Assembly: GCF_900129485.1 (NCBI RefSeq)
Contig: NZ_FQVW01000002.1
Location: 1 to 64,000, forward strand
Source: Ornithinibacillus halophilus
Lineage (GTDB): Bacteria > Bacillota > Bacilli > Bacillales > Amphibacillaceae
Reading direction: 5' to 3'
Length of the DNA stretch: 64,000 bases
The notes beneath the pieces are model-generated. The model was not told the DNA's origin. It worked only from the letters and a program-made list of their open reading frames with translations, and did not search any database. Below are positions 8,906-17,704 of the stretch, piece after piece (positions within the stretch are counted from its first letter, which is position 1; the number at the start of each line of letters is the position of its first letter). A program made the translations under genes and the position numbers.

Positions 8906-9817
8906 TTATTCAAAATATATCCATTTATTTTCACCAATCATTTTAAAGTTATTAACTAAAGTCGTCCTAACCATCTTCTTAGATACTATCTGACACCAAT
9001 CGTGAATAATATTAGTAGTAACCTTTCTATCCGGAAATAAAACTTGAAATTCTCTTACTGACCTTATAATAGCATTTGAATACAGTTCTTTCCCACCACA
9101 ATTTTGACAGACGATTGTTCTACGAATTAGTTCAGTAGAAATTGACTGACAGTATTTGCAGGCTATTCCTTTATATAATTCATCAAAATGATAGGGTGGT
9201 ATTTTGTCATACTTTGGATCAGTGATATGAAGTGACTTTAATTGATGAGCTAATTTAAGGTCTCTTTCGGTTATCTGTGAAGTAGTTGAATTCAAATTAT
9301 TTAAGAATCGATTGATTTGAGTTGGAAGGATAATTGGTTTATCCATTGGGGCTTGATATAACGTGAAATTGGAATTGATGAAAATAACGAAAGATTCAAT
9401 TGGAAGATTGTATCCGAGGTTGTTAAGTAATCTCCGTAGTAGTGATTCACTTCTGCTAATTTGATGCAAAGGGTTAAGAACTTCTAGGTTTGGTTTCTTA
9501 TAGAGCTTGTCAGAATTATAATAATAATCTTCATCAAAGTTCTTTATTTCATAAATAAATGGTTTTCCATTTAAGATGATTGTCGAGTCTAGCTGGAAGG
9601 TAGTATTGTTCGCTTCAAGCAACAAATCATTTAGTATAAGACATTTACACTGCAGTTTTTCTGTTAACTTATCAAATTTCACCTCTCCTTCATAGCCTTT
9701 TTTTAAATTTAGATAATGATGTTTGTCCTTTGTGGCTAATTGTTTTCTTTGATTTAATAATTCCATCGTGATTAATTCTTTTGATGGGGTGCGTTCTTTA
9801 AACGGTACCGGCAGCAC
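8906..9817 (-). CDS. NERD-domain protein with C-terminal zinc ribbon
   Basis: A 303-residue protein. Residues about 40-150 look like a nuclease-related NERD domain: KGYEGEVKFD, then LQLDSTII and FIYEIKNFDEDYY, which matches the restriction-like D...ExK core (here E-I-K). A CxxC...CxxC zinc ribbon (CKYC, CQNC) follows at about residues 215-240, then a basic C-terminal segment. NERD proteins of this shape are common in Bacillaceae and are generally uncharacterised; DNA processing is inferred from the fold. The GTG start has AAAGGAAG about six bases upstream. It stands alone between the 52-bp array and spoVID. Confidence 0.75.
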   Translation of the reverse strand: MLPVPFKERTPSKELITMELLNQRKQLATKDKHHYLNLKKGYEGEVKFDKLTEKLQCKCLILNDLLLEANNTTFQLDSTIILNGKPFIYEIKNFDEDYYYNSDKLYKKPNLEVLNPLHQISRSESLLRRLLNNLGYNLPIESFVIFINSNFTLYQAPMDKPIILPTQINRFLNNLNSTTSQITERDLKLAHQLKSLHITDPKYDKIPPYHFDELYKGIACKYCQSISTELIRRTIVCQNCGGKELYSNAIIRSVREFQVLFPDRKVTTNIIHDWCQIVSKKMVRTTLVNNFKMIGENKWIYFE

Positions 9818-9866
9818 AACTCACTTCCTTTCTTTTAAAGATAAGAATGTACAAAATTTCAGAGAT

Positions 9867-9949
9867 GTCTAGCATCCGAGCGCCTGCGACTAGCGAAGGC
9901 ACTTCAAAGAATTACTTCTTTGTCCTTACGTCGCCAAGCGGGCGCTCTC
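9867..9949 (+). repeat. Short copy of the GCGCC(T/C)...GACTAG interspersed repeat
   Basis: It begins GTCTAGC.TCCGAGCGCCTGCGACTAGCGAAG and ends ACGTCGCCAAGCGGGCGCTCT. The ends are imperfect inverted repeats (GCGCCTGCGAC against GTCGCC..GCGGGCGC), so the element can fold into one long hairpin. Related copies lie at 15653-15745 (inverted), 40394-40763, 45770-45796 (fragment) and 50628-50915. Confidence 0.75.
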
Positions 9950-10133
9950 AACTTTTCTTTTAGTGTACAAGTCTATTATATTCTATATTGAAAAAAATGG
10001 AAATATTTCGATTTAGACATGAATAGTCGTCTGGTGAGGCTAATAAAATTAGCATATCCTCCCACCTAAGTTCATATAGATAATTAAGACATATGGGGCA
10101 TATGAATTTTATATGTTGAAGGGAGGAAGTCAC

Positions 10134-11237
10134 TTGTCCAATGAACAGTCTGTATTTAGTTTTGAATTAAATGAGTCTCTATTTTTTGAAAAGGGACAGG
10201 AAGTCGAAGAGATAGTAGGAATTTCGTTAGATCCAGAAATATCCATTCAACCATTTAATGATTATATTTCGATTAGGGGTGTTGTTGAACTACAAGGGTC
10301 CTATTTGATGGCACAGTATGATACAAGTGATTCGGATGAAGAATCATTCTTTTCTGAGGGATATCAAGCAAAACGATATATGGAAAGAGTAGAGGATGGA
10401 GGAAGTGGTGGTGCTGTGTTTTCTCACCGTTTTCCTGTAGAAATTTCTATTCCATCTTATCGAGTTGATGATTTGAATGATGTATCCGTGATGATTACGG
10501 AATTTGATTATGAATTGCCAGCATCCAATCAATTGCAGCTGAAATCAACCATTGAGATACATGGAATCAGCGATCAAGTAGAGGAGCCTCGTTATACGGA
10601 GACTACCGAAGAAAATGATGCGAGTGCTGATGCTGTTGAATTAGAGCCTGAGTCCGAATCAGAACCATTATCATCAGAAAGAGCAGAAGAGTCCTTTGAA
10701 TTCGAAATCAAAAAGGAAAATGATGAAGTCGAATCTAGTGAATCGCTCAATACGAATATTCCTAGTTTACAAGATGATTATGTTGAAGAAGAATCATCGG
10801 AAAGTCCTGAAGAGAAGGGCCGCTGGAAATATAAAGAAACTCAGACACTCAGTGAGTTTTTTAACAAGGACAATGAAGAGCAGGATAATGAATCACCAAA
10901 TGAATCGCCCGATGTGTTTTATGAATCACCGAGTCCATCACCATCAGTAGAATATAACGATTCACCTGATACTGATGATGATGAGAGTTCTGAAAGTAGT
11001 TCAGAGAAAGTGAAAGGATTGAATTTCCTTTCTAAATTGTTCAGAGGTGAAGAAGAGGAAGAAGAAAGGTATACGAAAATGCGTCTCTGTATTGTTCAAG
11101 AAAATGATACATTGGAGAGCATTGCTGAACGTTATGAAACGACTACATTACAAATAACCAGTCAAAATAAATTAGATTCTGATGATGTTTCGGCTGGGCA
11201 GCTTCTGTACATCCCATATCATAAAAAAGTAAACTAG
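10134..11237 (+). CDS. spoVID: Spore coat morphogenetic protein SpoVID
   Basis: SpoVID anchors and encases the spore coat by binding SpoIVA and SafA. The product (367 residues) has the conserved N-terminal domain with EKGQEVEEIVGISLDP and YISIRGVVELQG. A long acidic, Ser/Glu-rich low-complexity centre follows (about residues 160-310), and a C-terminal LysM domain starts at CIVQENDTLESIAERYETT. I chose the TTG at 10134 because GGGAGG lies seven bases upstream and the B. subtilis protein starts there; the ATG at 10113 precedes that ribosome site. Sporulation-specific expression is expected, but I could not define a convincing SigE promoter. Confidence 0.93.
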   Translation: MSNEQSVFSFELNESLFFEKGQEVEEIVGISLDPEISIQPFNDYISIRGVVELQGSYLMAQYDTSDSDEESFFSEGYQAKRYMERVEDGGSGGAVFSHRFPVEISIPSYRVDDLNDVSVMITEFDYELPASNQLQLKSTIEIHGISDQVEEPRYTETTEENDASADAVELEPESESEPLSSERAEESFEFEIKKENDEVESSESLNTNIPSLQDDYVEEESSESPEEKGRWKYKETQTLSEFFNKDNEEQDNESPNESPDVFYESPSPSPSVEYNDSPDTDDDESSESSSEKVKGLNFLSKLFRGEEEEEERYTKMRLCIVQENDTLESIAERYETTTLQITSQNKLDSDDVSAGQLLYIPYHKKVN

Positions 11238-11240
11238 ATG

Positions 11241-11270
11241 GTTACCCCTTGAATCATATCAAGGGGTAAC
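11241..11270 (+). other. Strong intergenic hairpin between spoVID and ysxE
   Basis: GTTACCCCTTGA pairs perfectly with TCAAGGGGTAAC around a six-base loop, right after the spoVID stop. The following TCACTTTC is not a proper T-tract. It may act as an RNA-processing or stability element, or as a weak terminator within the operon. Confidence 0.6.
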
Positions 11271-11302
11271 TCACTTTCATGAGTTAAAAGGAGTGGTAAC
11301 TG

Positions 11303-12307
11303 GTGGAGTTAATAAGGGAAGTATTAAAATCCTATGGTATATATCCACATGATATACAACCAATCACAAACTCCTTATATTATGTAAAGGATTATCAGTC
11401 GGAGTATGCGGTCAAACGCAGCAAGTTAACGTCGGAAACCTTAAGAAATTGGGAATATGTGTATCATCAGGCCTATCAAAATAATTTTACGGACATTCTC
11501 CCAGTATATTTAACGAATCAACAAAAATTATATGAACCAAAAGGCGATTATTTTTATTATGTTATGCCATGGATTAATGAAACTCGTGAAATTCCACAAT
11601 TAGGTGCAGCATTTCGTAGTATTGGTCACATCCATGCGAAAACCAAACGCACCCAATCCATTAAAGGTCCTTCTATAAAAAAACAGTTTCAATCCTATCA
11701 AACAACTTGTGAATCTATTGAGAAGAAATTACTCTATTATGTGGAACAATTTGAGCAAAAGCGATACATGTCTCCTTTTGAATTGTTAGTATGTACGCAG
11801 TACCGGGATTTAGTTCAGGTTAATCGAATACTAAAACAAAGATTAGGGCAGTTTGTGGAAACATTGGATGAAAAAGAGGAATGGAAGTATAGTCTATGTC
11901 ACGGTAGACTCCATCCATCCCATATTTTAAGCAGTAATCAAACCATGATCATTAACTGGGAATATGCTTCGTTAAATAACCCTATCATCGATTTGTATTA
12001 TTTTATGAATCAATATGCTCAGCATTACGACCGTGAAGCAAAACCATTACTCGATAAATTTGATATATATACCGATGAAAATAGCTTAGATGAGGATGAG
12101 TTATTTTTACTAATCATCTATTTATTGGACCTGAAACCATATTTTGATCTAGTTGAACAGTACGAACAAGGTGCAACGAAAAAATCAATGGTTCATCAAA
12201 CCCAACAACTTCAACAAGTACATAGACAATTAATGTTTGGTCTTCAATTTTCGGCTTATGTTGAAGAAAAGTATGAAATGATCGATCTAGAGGATCTAGA
12301 AAGCTAA
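11303..12307 (+). CDS. ysxE: YsxE, CotS-family spore coat protein, probable pseudokinase
   Basis: A 334-residue protein of the CotS/aminoglycoside-phosphotransferase fold, directly after spoVID as in B. subtilis, where YsxE is a SpoVID-dependent inner coat protein. The catalytic loop that normally reads HGDxxxxN is here HGRLHPSH, and the metal-binding DFD-type motif is INWE. The base Asp, the Asn and the metal Asp are therefore all replaced, so phosphotransfer is unlikely. The start is the GTG at 11303, ten bases after AAAAGGAG. The 3' end overlaps the convergent small gene by four bases. Confidence 0.88.
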   Translation: MELIREVLKSYGIYPHDIQPITNSLYYVKDYQSEYAVKRSKLTSETLRNWEYVYHQAYQNNFTDILPVYLTNQQKLYEPKGDYFYYVMPWINETREIPQLGAAFRSIGHIHAKTKRTQSIKGPSIKKQFQSYQTTCESIEKKLLYYVEQFEQKRYMSPFELLVCTQYRDLVQVNRILKQRLGQFVETLDEKEEWKYSLCHGRLHPSHILSSNQTMIINWEYASLNNPIIDLYYFMNQYAQHYDREAKPLLDKFDIYTDENSLDEDELFLLIIYLLDLKPYFDLVEQYEQGATKKSMVHQTQQLQQVHRQLMFGLQFSAYVEEKYEMIDLEDLES

Positions 12308-12492
12308 ATCCATTCTAAATAAAAAGCAAAAAATAATCCGACTAAAAGTGCAGTTATTAAAATATCCAATGTGGTTGGAATGAGCAACGTTCTTATCGCC
12401 TGAAAGATTAGGATTGGCAATGTTACTCGCTCAGCTACGATAATGCATTTTCTAGCCCATGGTGGAATCTTATAACGATAATATCTTGCCAT
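12304..12492 (-). CDS. Small membrane protein, unknown function
   Basis: A 62-residue protein with a basic N terminus (ARYYRYKIPPWARK) and two hydrophobic segments ending in FYLEWI. The start ATG at 12492 is preceded by GAAAGGA about eight bases upstream; the longer frame to 12540 lacks such a site. It converges on ysxE with a four-base overlap. I recognise no family. Confidence 0.6.
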   Translation of the reverse strand: MARYYRYKIPPWARKCIIVAERVTLPILIFQAIRTLLIPTTLDILITALLVGLFFAFYLEWI

Positions 12493-12603
12493 ATATGTCA
12501 TCCTTTCTAATGTAAAATTGATAAAAATACCCCTCACCAATGTAGTGCATCTACAATACTATATGTATAAACCATGATTTTTGGTGCAATTATATAATAA
12601 TAG

Positions 12604-12632
12604 TTGATTTTCTCGGTATTATTGGCTAAAAT
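12604..12632 (+). promoter_or_regulatory. SigA promoter of the valS T-box leader
   Basis: TTGATT (12604-12609) and TAAAAT (12627-12632) are spaced 17 bp apart, about 370 bases before the valS ATG and just upstream of the T-box leader. Confidence 0.55.
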
Positions 12633-12639
12633 AAGACAA

Positions 12640-12904
12640 TAACAATTTAAATGAAATGCGATGATAGGGAAGAGTACGAAACAATCGCCTTCAGAGAGGG
12701 AAACCATGAGCTGAAAGTTTCCTAGGAATGAAAGTTTTGGAAGGTCGCCCTTGATGCAGCTTCTTTGAACATGTAGTAGGAGAATGCCGGTTCCTGACCG
12801 TTATCAGACATTGAGTGTACAAGATTTTTCTGTCTTGTAAACAAAGGTGGTACCACGGAAACTATACCCTTTTCGTCCTTTAATTAGGATGAAAAGGGTT
12901 TTTT
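12640..12904 (+). promoter_or_regulatory. T-box riboswitch controlling valS
   Basis: The T-box core reads AAAGGTGGTACCACGG (12843-12858). It is followed by a terminator with an ACCCTTTTCGTCC / AGGATGAAAAGGGT stem (12866-12899) and a T-run. A Stem I region with GGGAAGAGTA lies near 12668. The likely specifier triplet is GTC at 12744-12746 (context GGAAG-GTC-G), a valine codon that agrees with the downstream gene. Uncharged tRNA(Val) would stabilise the antiterminator and raise valS expression. Confidence 0.93.
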
Positions 12905-13000
12905 GATGTTAAAAAGGTAGTCACAGCACTCACTGGTTCAGGAAAGGGTCCACAAAAAAATCTACACATGGTTTTACATAAATTTAGAGGAGGTATTTTT

Positions 13001-15643
13001 ATGTCAGAACAAAACAATGCGTTACCACCAAAGTATGATCCTAAGGCAGTTGAAGAGGGAAGGTACAAATACTGGGTTGATGGAAAATTTTTCGAAGCAA
13101 CTGGCGATCCAGAGAAAGAACCGTTCTCGATTGTAATTCCACCACCAAATGTAACGGGGAAACTTCATTTAGGCCATGCATGGGATACAGCGATGCAAGA
13201 TACGATTTCTCGTATGAAACGAATGCAAGGGTATGATGTGTTATGGCTTCCTGGTATGGACCATGCCGGAATTGCAACACAAGCAAAAGTTGAAGCGAAA
13301 CTAAAAGAACAAGGGAAAAGTCGATATGACCTTGGGCGTGAAAAGTTTCTTGATACTGCTTGGGAATGGAAAGAAGAATATGCAGATTTCATTCGTCAGC
13401 AGTGGGAAAAGCTTGGGCTTGGGGTAGATTACTCAAGAGAGCGATTTACGTTAGATGAAGGTTTATCAAAAGCAGTTCGTGAAGTATTTGTTACGTTATA
13501 TGAAAAAGGTTTAATCTACCGTGGCGAATACATTATCAACTGGGATCCACAAACCAAGACGGCTTTATCGGATATCGAGGTTATCTATGAAGAAGTACAA
13601 GGAAAATTCTATCATATGCGATATCCTATTAAAGATAGTGATGAAACGATTGAAATTGCAACTACTCGCCCAGAAACAATGCTAGGGGATACGGCAGTAG
13701 CTGTTCATCCAAAAGATGAGCGTTATCAACATCTAATTGGAAAAACAGTTGTTCTTCCAATTGTAGGACGTGAAATTGAAATAGTTGCAGATGACTATGT
13801 AGATATGGAGTTTGGTTCAGGTGCAGTGAAAATCACTCCAGCACATGACCCAAATGATTTTGAAATTGGTAACCGTCACAATTTAAAACGTGTGTTAGTA
13901 ATGCATGAAGATGGAACAATGAATGAAAATGCTGGGAAATATGAAGGGCTAGATCGTTTTGAATGTAGAAAACAAATTGTCAAAGACCTTCAAGATCTAA
14001 GTGTACTTTTCGAGATAGAAGATCATACCCACCAAGTAGGCCATTCTGAACGTAGTGGTGCAGTAGTGGAACCGTATCTTTCTACACAATGGTTTGTAAA
14101 AATGCAACCACTTGCTGATGCTGTAGTGGAGATGCAAGAAGGGGATGAACGAGTTAATTTCGTTCCTGAACGTTTTGAAAGAACCTATTTAAACTGGATG
14201 GAAAATATTCGAGATTGGTGTATTTCCCGTCAATTATGGTGGGGCCATCGTATTCCAGCTTGGTATCATAAGGAAACAAAAGAAGTTTACGTTGGAAGAG
14301 AAGCACCAGAGGATATTGAAAACTGGGAGCAAGATGTAGACGTACTAGACACATGGTTCTCCAGTGCATTATGGCCATTTTCTACAATGGGCTGGCCTGA
14401 TGAGGATTCAGAAGACCTAAAACGTTATTTCCCAACGGACGTACTTGTAACAGGCTACGACATTATTTTCTTCTGGGTAGCACGAATGATTTTCCAATCA
14501 AAAGAGTTCATGGATGAAAAACCATTTAAAGATGTACTACTACATGGATTAATTCGAGACTCTGAAGGACGTAAAATGAGTAAATCCCTTGGGAATGGTG
14601 TGGACCCAATGGATGTTATTGAAAAATATGGTGCAGATTCGTTACGTTATTTCTTATTAACTGGATCAACACCAGGTCAAGATTTACGTTTCTATTGGGA
14701 AAAAGTTGAATCTACTTGGAATTTTGCCAATAAGATCTGGAATGCTTCTCGTTTCTGTTTAATGAATATGGAAGGTTTCCGTTATGAAGATATTGATTTA
14801 TCAGGTGAAAAATCACTAGCTGATAAATGGATTCTTACTCGATTGAATGAAACGATTGAGCAAGTAACTAAAAACTCCAATAAATATGAGTTTGGTGAGG
14901 CAGGTCGCCATCTATATAACTTTATCTGGGATGAGTTCTGTGATTGGTATATTGAAATGGCTAAACTACCTCTATATGGTGACGATGAGGAGCAAAAGAA
15001 AACAACTCGTTCTGTTTTAGCTTATGTACTAGATCAGACGATGCGCCTACTACACCCGTACATGCCATTTATTACCGAGGAAATTTGGCAAAAGCTTCCG
15101 CATGAAGGAGAGTCTATTACGGTTGCATCATGGCCAGAAGTTCGCACGGAATTCCATGACGAAAAAGCCGCTAATCAAATGGCTCAACTTGTTTCTATTA
15201 TTAAATCTGTACGTAATATTCGTTCAGAAGTAGATACACCAATGTCGAAGCAAATTGAACTATTAATTCAAGCAGAAAATGAGGAAATTGTTGGTGAGCT
15301 AGAAGAAAACAGAGGGTATCTAGAGCGCTTCTGTAATCCAAGCAAGTTAACAATTAGTGAATCAATATCTGCTCCTGATAAAGCGATGACTGCAGTTGTA
15401 ACTGGTGCAGAATTATTCCTACCTCTAGAAGGATTAATAGATTTCGATAAAGAAATTGCTCGTTTAGAAAAAGAACTTGATAAGTGGACGAAAGAAGTAG
15501 AGAGAGTTCAGAAAAAACTAGGCAATGAAGGTTTTGTTAAAAAAGCACCTGAAGCAGTTGTAGAAGAAGAGAAGAAAAAAGAGAAAGATTATCTAGATAA
15601 ACAAGCAAAAGTAAAAGCAAGATTAACTGAATTAAAAGGGTAA
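13001..15643 (+). CDS. valS: Valyl-tRNA synthetase
   Basis: Charges tRNA(Val). The 880-residue protein equals the B. subtilis length. It has the class I HIGH motif as HLGHAWD (about residue 54), the CP1 editing domain ([17 protein letters not shown]), KMSKS as RKMSKSLGN (about 525), the anticodon-binding domain, and the C-terminal coiled-coil arm rich in Lys/Glu. AGAGGAGG precedes the ATG at 13001; the longer frame from 12968 has no ribosome site. Expressed from its own T-box. Confidence 0.98.
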   Translation: MSEQNNALPPKYDPKAVEEGRYKYWVDGKFFEATGDPEKEPFSIVIPPPNVTGKLHLGHAWDTAMQDTISRMKRMQGYDVLWLPGMDHAGIATQAKVEAKLKEQGKSRYDLGREKFLDTAWEWKEEYADFIRQQWEKLGLGVDYSRERFTLDEGLSKAVREVFVTLYEKGLIYRGEYIINWDPQTKTALSDIEVIYEEVQGKFYHMRYPIKDSDETIEIATTRPETMLGDTAVAVHPKDERYQHLIGKTVVLPIVGREIEIVADDYVDMEFGSGAVKITPAHDPNDFEIGNRHNLKRVLVMHEDGTMNENAGKYEGLDRFECRKQIVKDLQDLSVLFEIEDHTHQVGHSERSGAVVEPYLSTQWFVKMQPLADAVVEMQEGDERVNFVPERFERTYLNWMENIRDWCISRQLWWGHRIPAWYHKETKEVYVGREAPEDIENWEQDVDVLDTWFSSALWPFSTMGWPDEDSEDLKRYFPTDVLVTGYDIIFFWVARMIFQSKEFMDEKPFKDVLLHGLIRDSEGRKMSKSLGNGVDPMDVIEKYGADSLRYFLLTGSTPGQDLRFYWEKVESTWNFANKIWNASRFCLMNMEGFRYEDIDLSGEKSLADKWILTRLNETIEQVTKNSNKYEFGEAGRHLYNFIWDEFCDWYIEMAKLPLYGDDEEQKKTTRSVLAYVLDQTMRLLHPYMPFITEEIWQKLPHEGESITVASWPEVRTEFHDEKAANQMAQLVSIIKSVRNIRSEVDTPMSKQIELLIQAENEEIVGELEENRGYLERFCNPSKLTISESISAPDKAMTAVVTGAELFLPLEGLIDFDKEIARLEKELDKWTKEVERVQKKLGNEGFVKKAPEAVVEEEKKKEKDYLDKQAKVKARLTELKG

Positions 15644-15652
15644 ATACAAAAG

Positions 15653-15745
15653 TGCTAGTGCCCAGTTAGCGACGTATGTGCAAAGAGACATTTCTTTAAA
15701 GTACTTTCACTAGTCGCTGGGCGCTGGAGCTGGACGAGGACATAC
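15653..15745 (-). repeat. Interspersed hairpin repeat, inverted orientation
   Basis: Read on the minus strand, it begins TCCAGCTCCAGCGCCCAGCG, continues ACTAGTG, and ends CGTCGCTAACTGGGCAC. The two ends are imperfect inverted repeats flanking a spacer of about 40 bp. It belongs to the same family as the copies at 9867, 40394 and 50628, and sits just downstream of valS. Confidence 0.75.
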
Positions 15746-15796
15746 TTTCATGTAAGTTATCCTTGGAGATAAATTTTATAATTTCCTACCCAGAAC

Positions 15797-15834
15797 AAAA
15801 GCCGGATTTCCTTGTGTGGGAAATCCGGCTTTTT
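15797..15834. terminator. Bidirectional terminator between valS and the ATP-grasp pair
   Basis: AAAAGCCGGATTTCC and GGAAATCCGGCTTTT form a stem of about 15 bp with a short loop, with A- and T-runs on its two flanks. It can end valS on the plus strand and the ligase pair on the minus strand. Confidence 0.88.
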
Positions 15835-15859
15835 CATTTAGGAAAAAATCCCCTAAGCA

Positions 15860-16708
15860 CTAACAATTCCTTTTAATATGTTCCACATATTTTTCTACTA
15901 TATTAATATCACTTACATGGCTTAAAGTTCTGGATCCAACAACATCTTCAATCTCGTTGAATAATAAATTTCCATCTGAATCTAATAAGAAATCAATACC
16001 AACCATGCCAAATTCAAAATGATGAACGATTTTTTCTATGATTTCTTTTTCTTGGCTATTTAGCTCGTACAATCTAGCAGTTCCACCAAGTTTGAAGTTT
16101 GCGCGAAAATCGTTGCTCGATTCACGTAAAACGGCACCAATAATAATTTTTCCCACGACAAAGACGCGCAAATCCTTCCCTAATTGAACATTGGAATCTT
16201 GTACAATGACATCGGTAGTAGATATAGAGGCAATACAATTTTTCCAGTCGTCCTCATTTTGTATGAAATATACTTGTTTTCCCCCACGGCCACTTGCTTC
16301 TTTTATGACAAATGGAAATTTTAATGGTGGATTTAAAAGTAGTTCCCTTTTATAAAAATAAGTGTCGACCATCGGAATGTTCAGCTTGTTTACCTCAAAA
16401 TGTGTTCGTCCTTTATGATTACAAATCGATGCAATTGTTGATGAGTTATAGACAGCTACGCCTAATTGTTCAAGCTGTAAATTTAATAAAGGTTCAATCG
16501 TACGAACGATGGCAAAGTCAGGCATTGCAGTTTCTAGACTAGAGCTTAGAGTGAGGTTATTATTTTTAATACCGAATTGAATGTTTTCTCTTAGGACGAG
16601 TTTAAGGGATAGTTGTTGTTTTTCAGCTTCTTCAATAAACCAGTTAATATAGGATTCATTCTCAATGGCATCTTGCTCTTGATATATAATCCAACCTTCT
16701 TTATTCAC
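15860..16708 (-). CDS. RimK-like ATP-grasp ligase, second of a pair
   Basis: A 282-residue ATP-grasp protein related to RimK/LysX-type amino-acid ligases, which join a carboxylate to an amine with ATP. Visible elements are PFVIKEASGRGGKQVYFI (ATP-binding lysine and glycine loop), a central LGKDLRVFVVG, and the metal-binding FLLDSDGNLLFNEIED, which has NEIE where the partner has CEINSN. I chose the GTG at 16708, not the ATG at 16723: it lies eight bases after GGAGG and gives MNKEGWIIY, matching the partner's MNKTGWIIY. The two genes then overlap by eight bases. Substrate unknown. Confidence 0.75.
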   Translation of the reverse strand: MNKEGWIIYQEQDAIENESYINWFIEEAEKQQLSLKLVLRENIQFGIKNNNLTLSSSLETAMPDFAIVRTIEPLLNLQLEQLGVAVYNSSTIASICNHKGRTHFEVNKLNIPMVDTYFYKRELLLNPPLKFPFVIKEASGRGGKQVYFIQNEDDWKNCIASISTTDVIVQDSNVQLGKDLRVFVVGKIIIGAVLRESSNDFRANFKLGGTARLYELNSQEKEIIEKIVHHFEFGMVGIDFLLDSDGNLLFNEIEDVVGSRTLSHVSDINIVEKYVEHIKRNC

Positions 16709-17615
16709 GAATAAGTCCTCCATTAATTACTCGTTCTGCATATGAAATCATAAAATCTGCTGCATTGATCCCTGTTGCATCTAGTAAATTTCGAATATGA
16801 GCATTTGAGTTAATCTCACAAATTATTGGCTTATTGTCAGGTCCAAATAGGAGGTCGACTCCAGAAAAGTCGGCACCAATCGCTTTTGCAGCTCTGACAG
16901 CTAATGATATTTCTTCTTCAGTCGGGGTGTACGCTTCCATTGTCGCTCCTGCTGTAATATTAGCTCTAAAGTCATCGTTTGAAGTCCGTTTCATAGCAGC
17001 CACAACTTCATCTCCCACCACTTGCAGACGCAAATCTGTTCCATAGCTTGAAGAGATGAATTCTTGGAACATGAACGCTTTTCCATATAATTGGTCAACT
17101 TTTTCCCGTAGTTCTTCCATCGTTTCTATTAAATATACTTGTTCTCCAAAGGAACCGAATGCCTCTTTTACAATGATAGGCATACCTAGCGTTTCAACAA
17201 TTTGATTTAGATTAATATAGTTTGAAATGTTATTGTTTCGCACAAAAACTTTAGGAGCAACGATTGTTTTTGGTATTGGCAATTTCTCTTTTGCTAAATA
17301 TTGATAAGTAGTAATTTTATCATCGCTTATCTCTATTGTTTTAGCACTATTAAAAACTGGGACACCTAATAACTCCAATTGCCTCGCTAAATATAAGTCC
17401 TTGTCAGTAAAAATAACATAGTCTGGCAATTCTACATCTGTTTCAGCTTCTATCGTTAACGAATCTTTCGTTAGCATCGTTGATAATTCATTATTTTTAA
17501 TAATCTTAGCCGTATGGTTTCTATCAACTGCTGCTTTATAAAGCATTTCTGCAAAGTCTATAAATTTATCTCCAGAGAGACTTCCGTTATATATAATCCA
17601 ACCTGTTTTATTCAA
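16701..17615 (-). CDS. RimK-like ATP-grasp ligase, first of a pair
   Basis: A 304-residue ATP-grasp protein of the RimK family. It has a preATP-grasp domain up to about residue 105, the ATP-binding MPIIVKEAFGSFGEQVYLI, the substrate/ATP segment GTDLRLQVVGDEVVAAMKR, then SNDDFRANITAGA and the Mg-binding GVDLLFGPDNKPIICEINSN. These are the hallmarks of glutamate/lysine-adding ligases. It starts at a TTG with AAAGGAAAT upstream. It is divergent from folC, itself a polyglutamate ligase, and translationally coupled to its paralogue. The product could be a modified peptide, cofactor or protein tail; the sequence does not say. Confidence 0.8.
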   Translation of the reverse strand: MNKTGWIIYNGSLSGDKFIDFAEMLYKAAVDRNHTAKIIKNNELSTMLTKDSLTIEAETDVELPDYVIFTDKDLYLARQLELLGVPVFNSAKTIEISDDKITTYQYLAKEKLPIPKTIVAPKVFVRNNNISNYINLNQIVETLGMPIIVKEAFGSFGEQVYLIETMEELREKVDQLYGKAFMFQEFISSSYGTDLRLQVVGDEVVAAMKRTSNDDFRANITAGATMEAYTPTEEEISLAVRAAKAIGADFSGVDLLFGPDNKPIICEINSNAHIRNLLDATGINAADFMISYAERVINGGLIRE

Positions 17616-17704
17616 TTGACGATTTCCTTTCCCTATATGCTATACTCATTTTATCGTAAGGACATTAATAAGAAAACTATCCAATGAAGAAAGTTGGTTA
17701 AGTA

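Noticed and set aside
10072-10106. SigE promoter for spoVID
   Set aside because: CATATGAAT resembles a SigE -10, but the best -35-like TCATATA is 20 bp away rather than about 14, so the match is not convincing.
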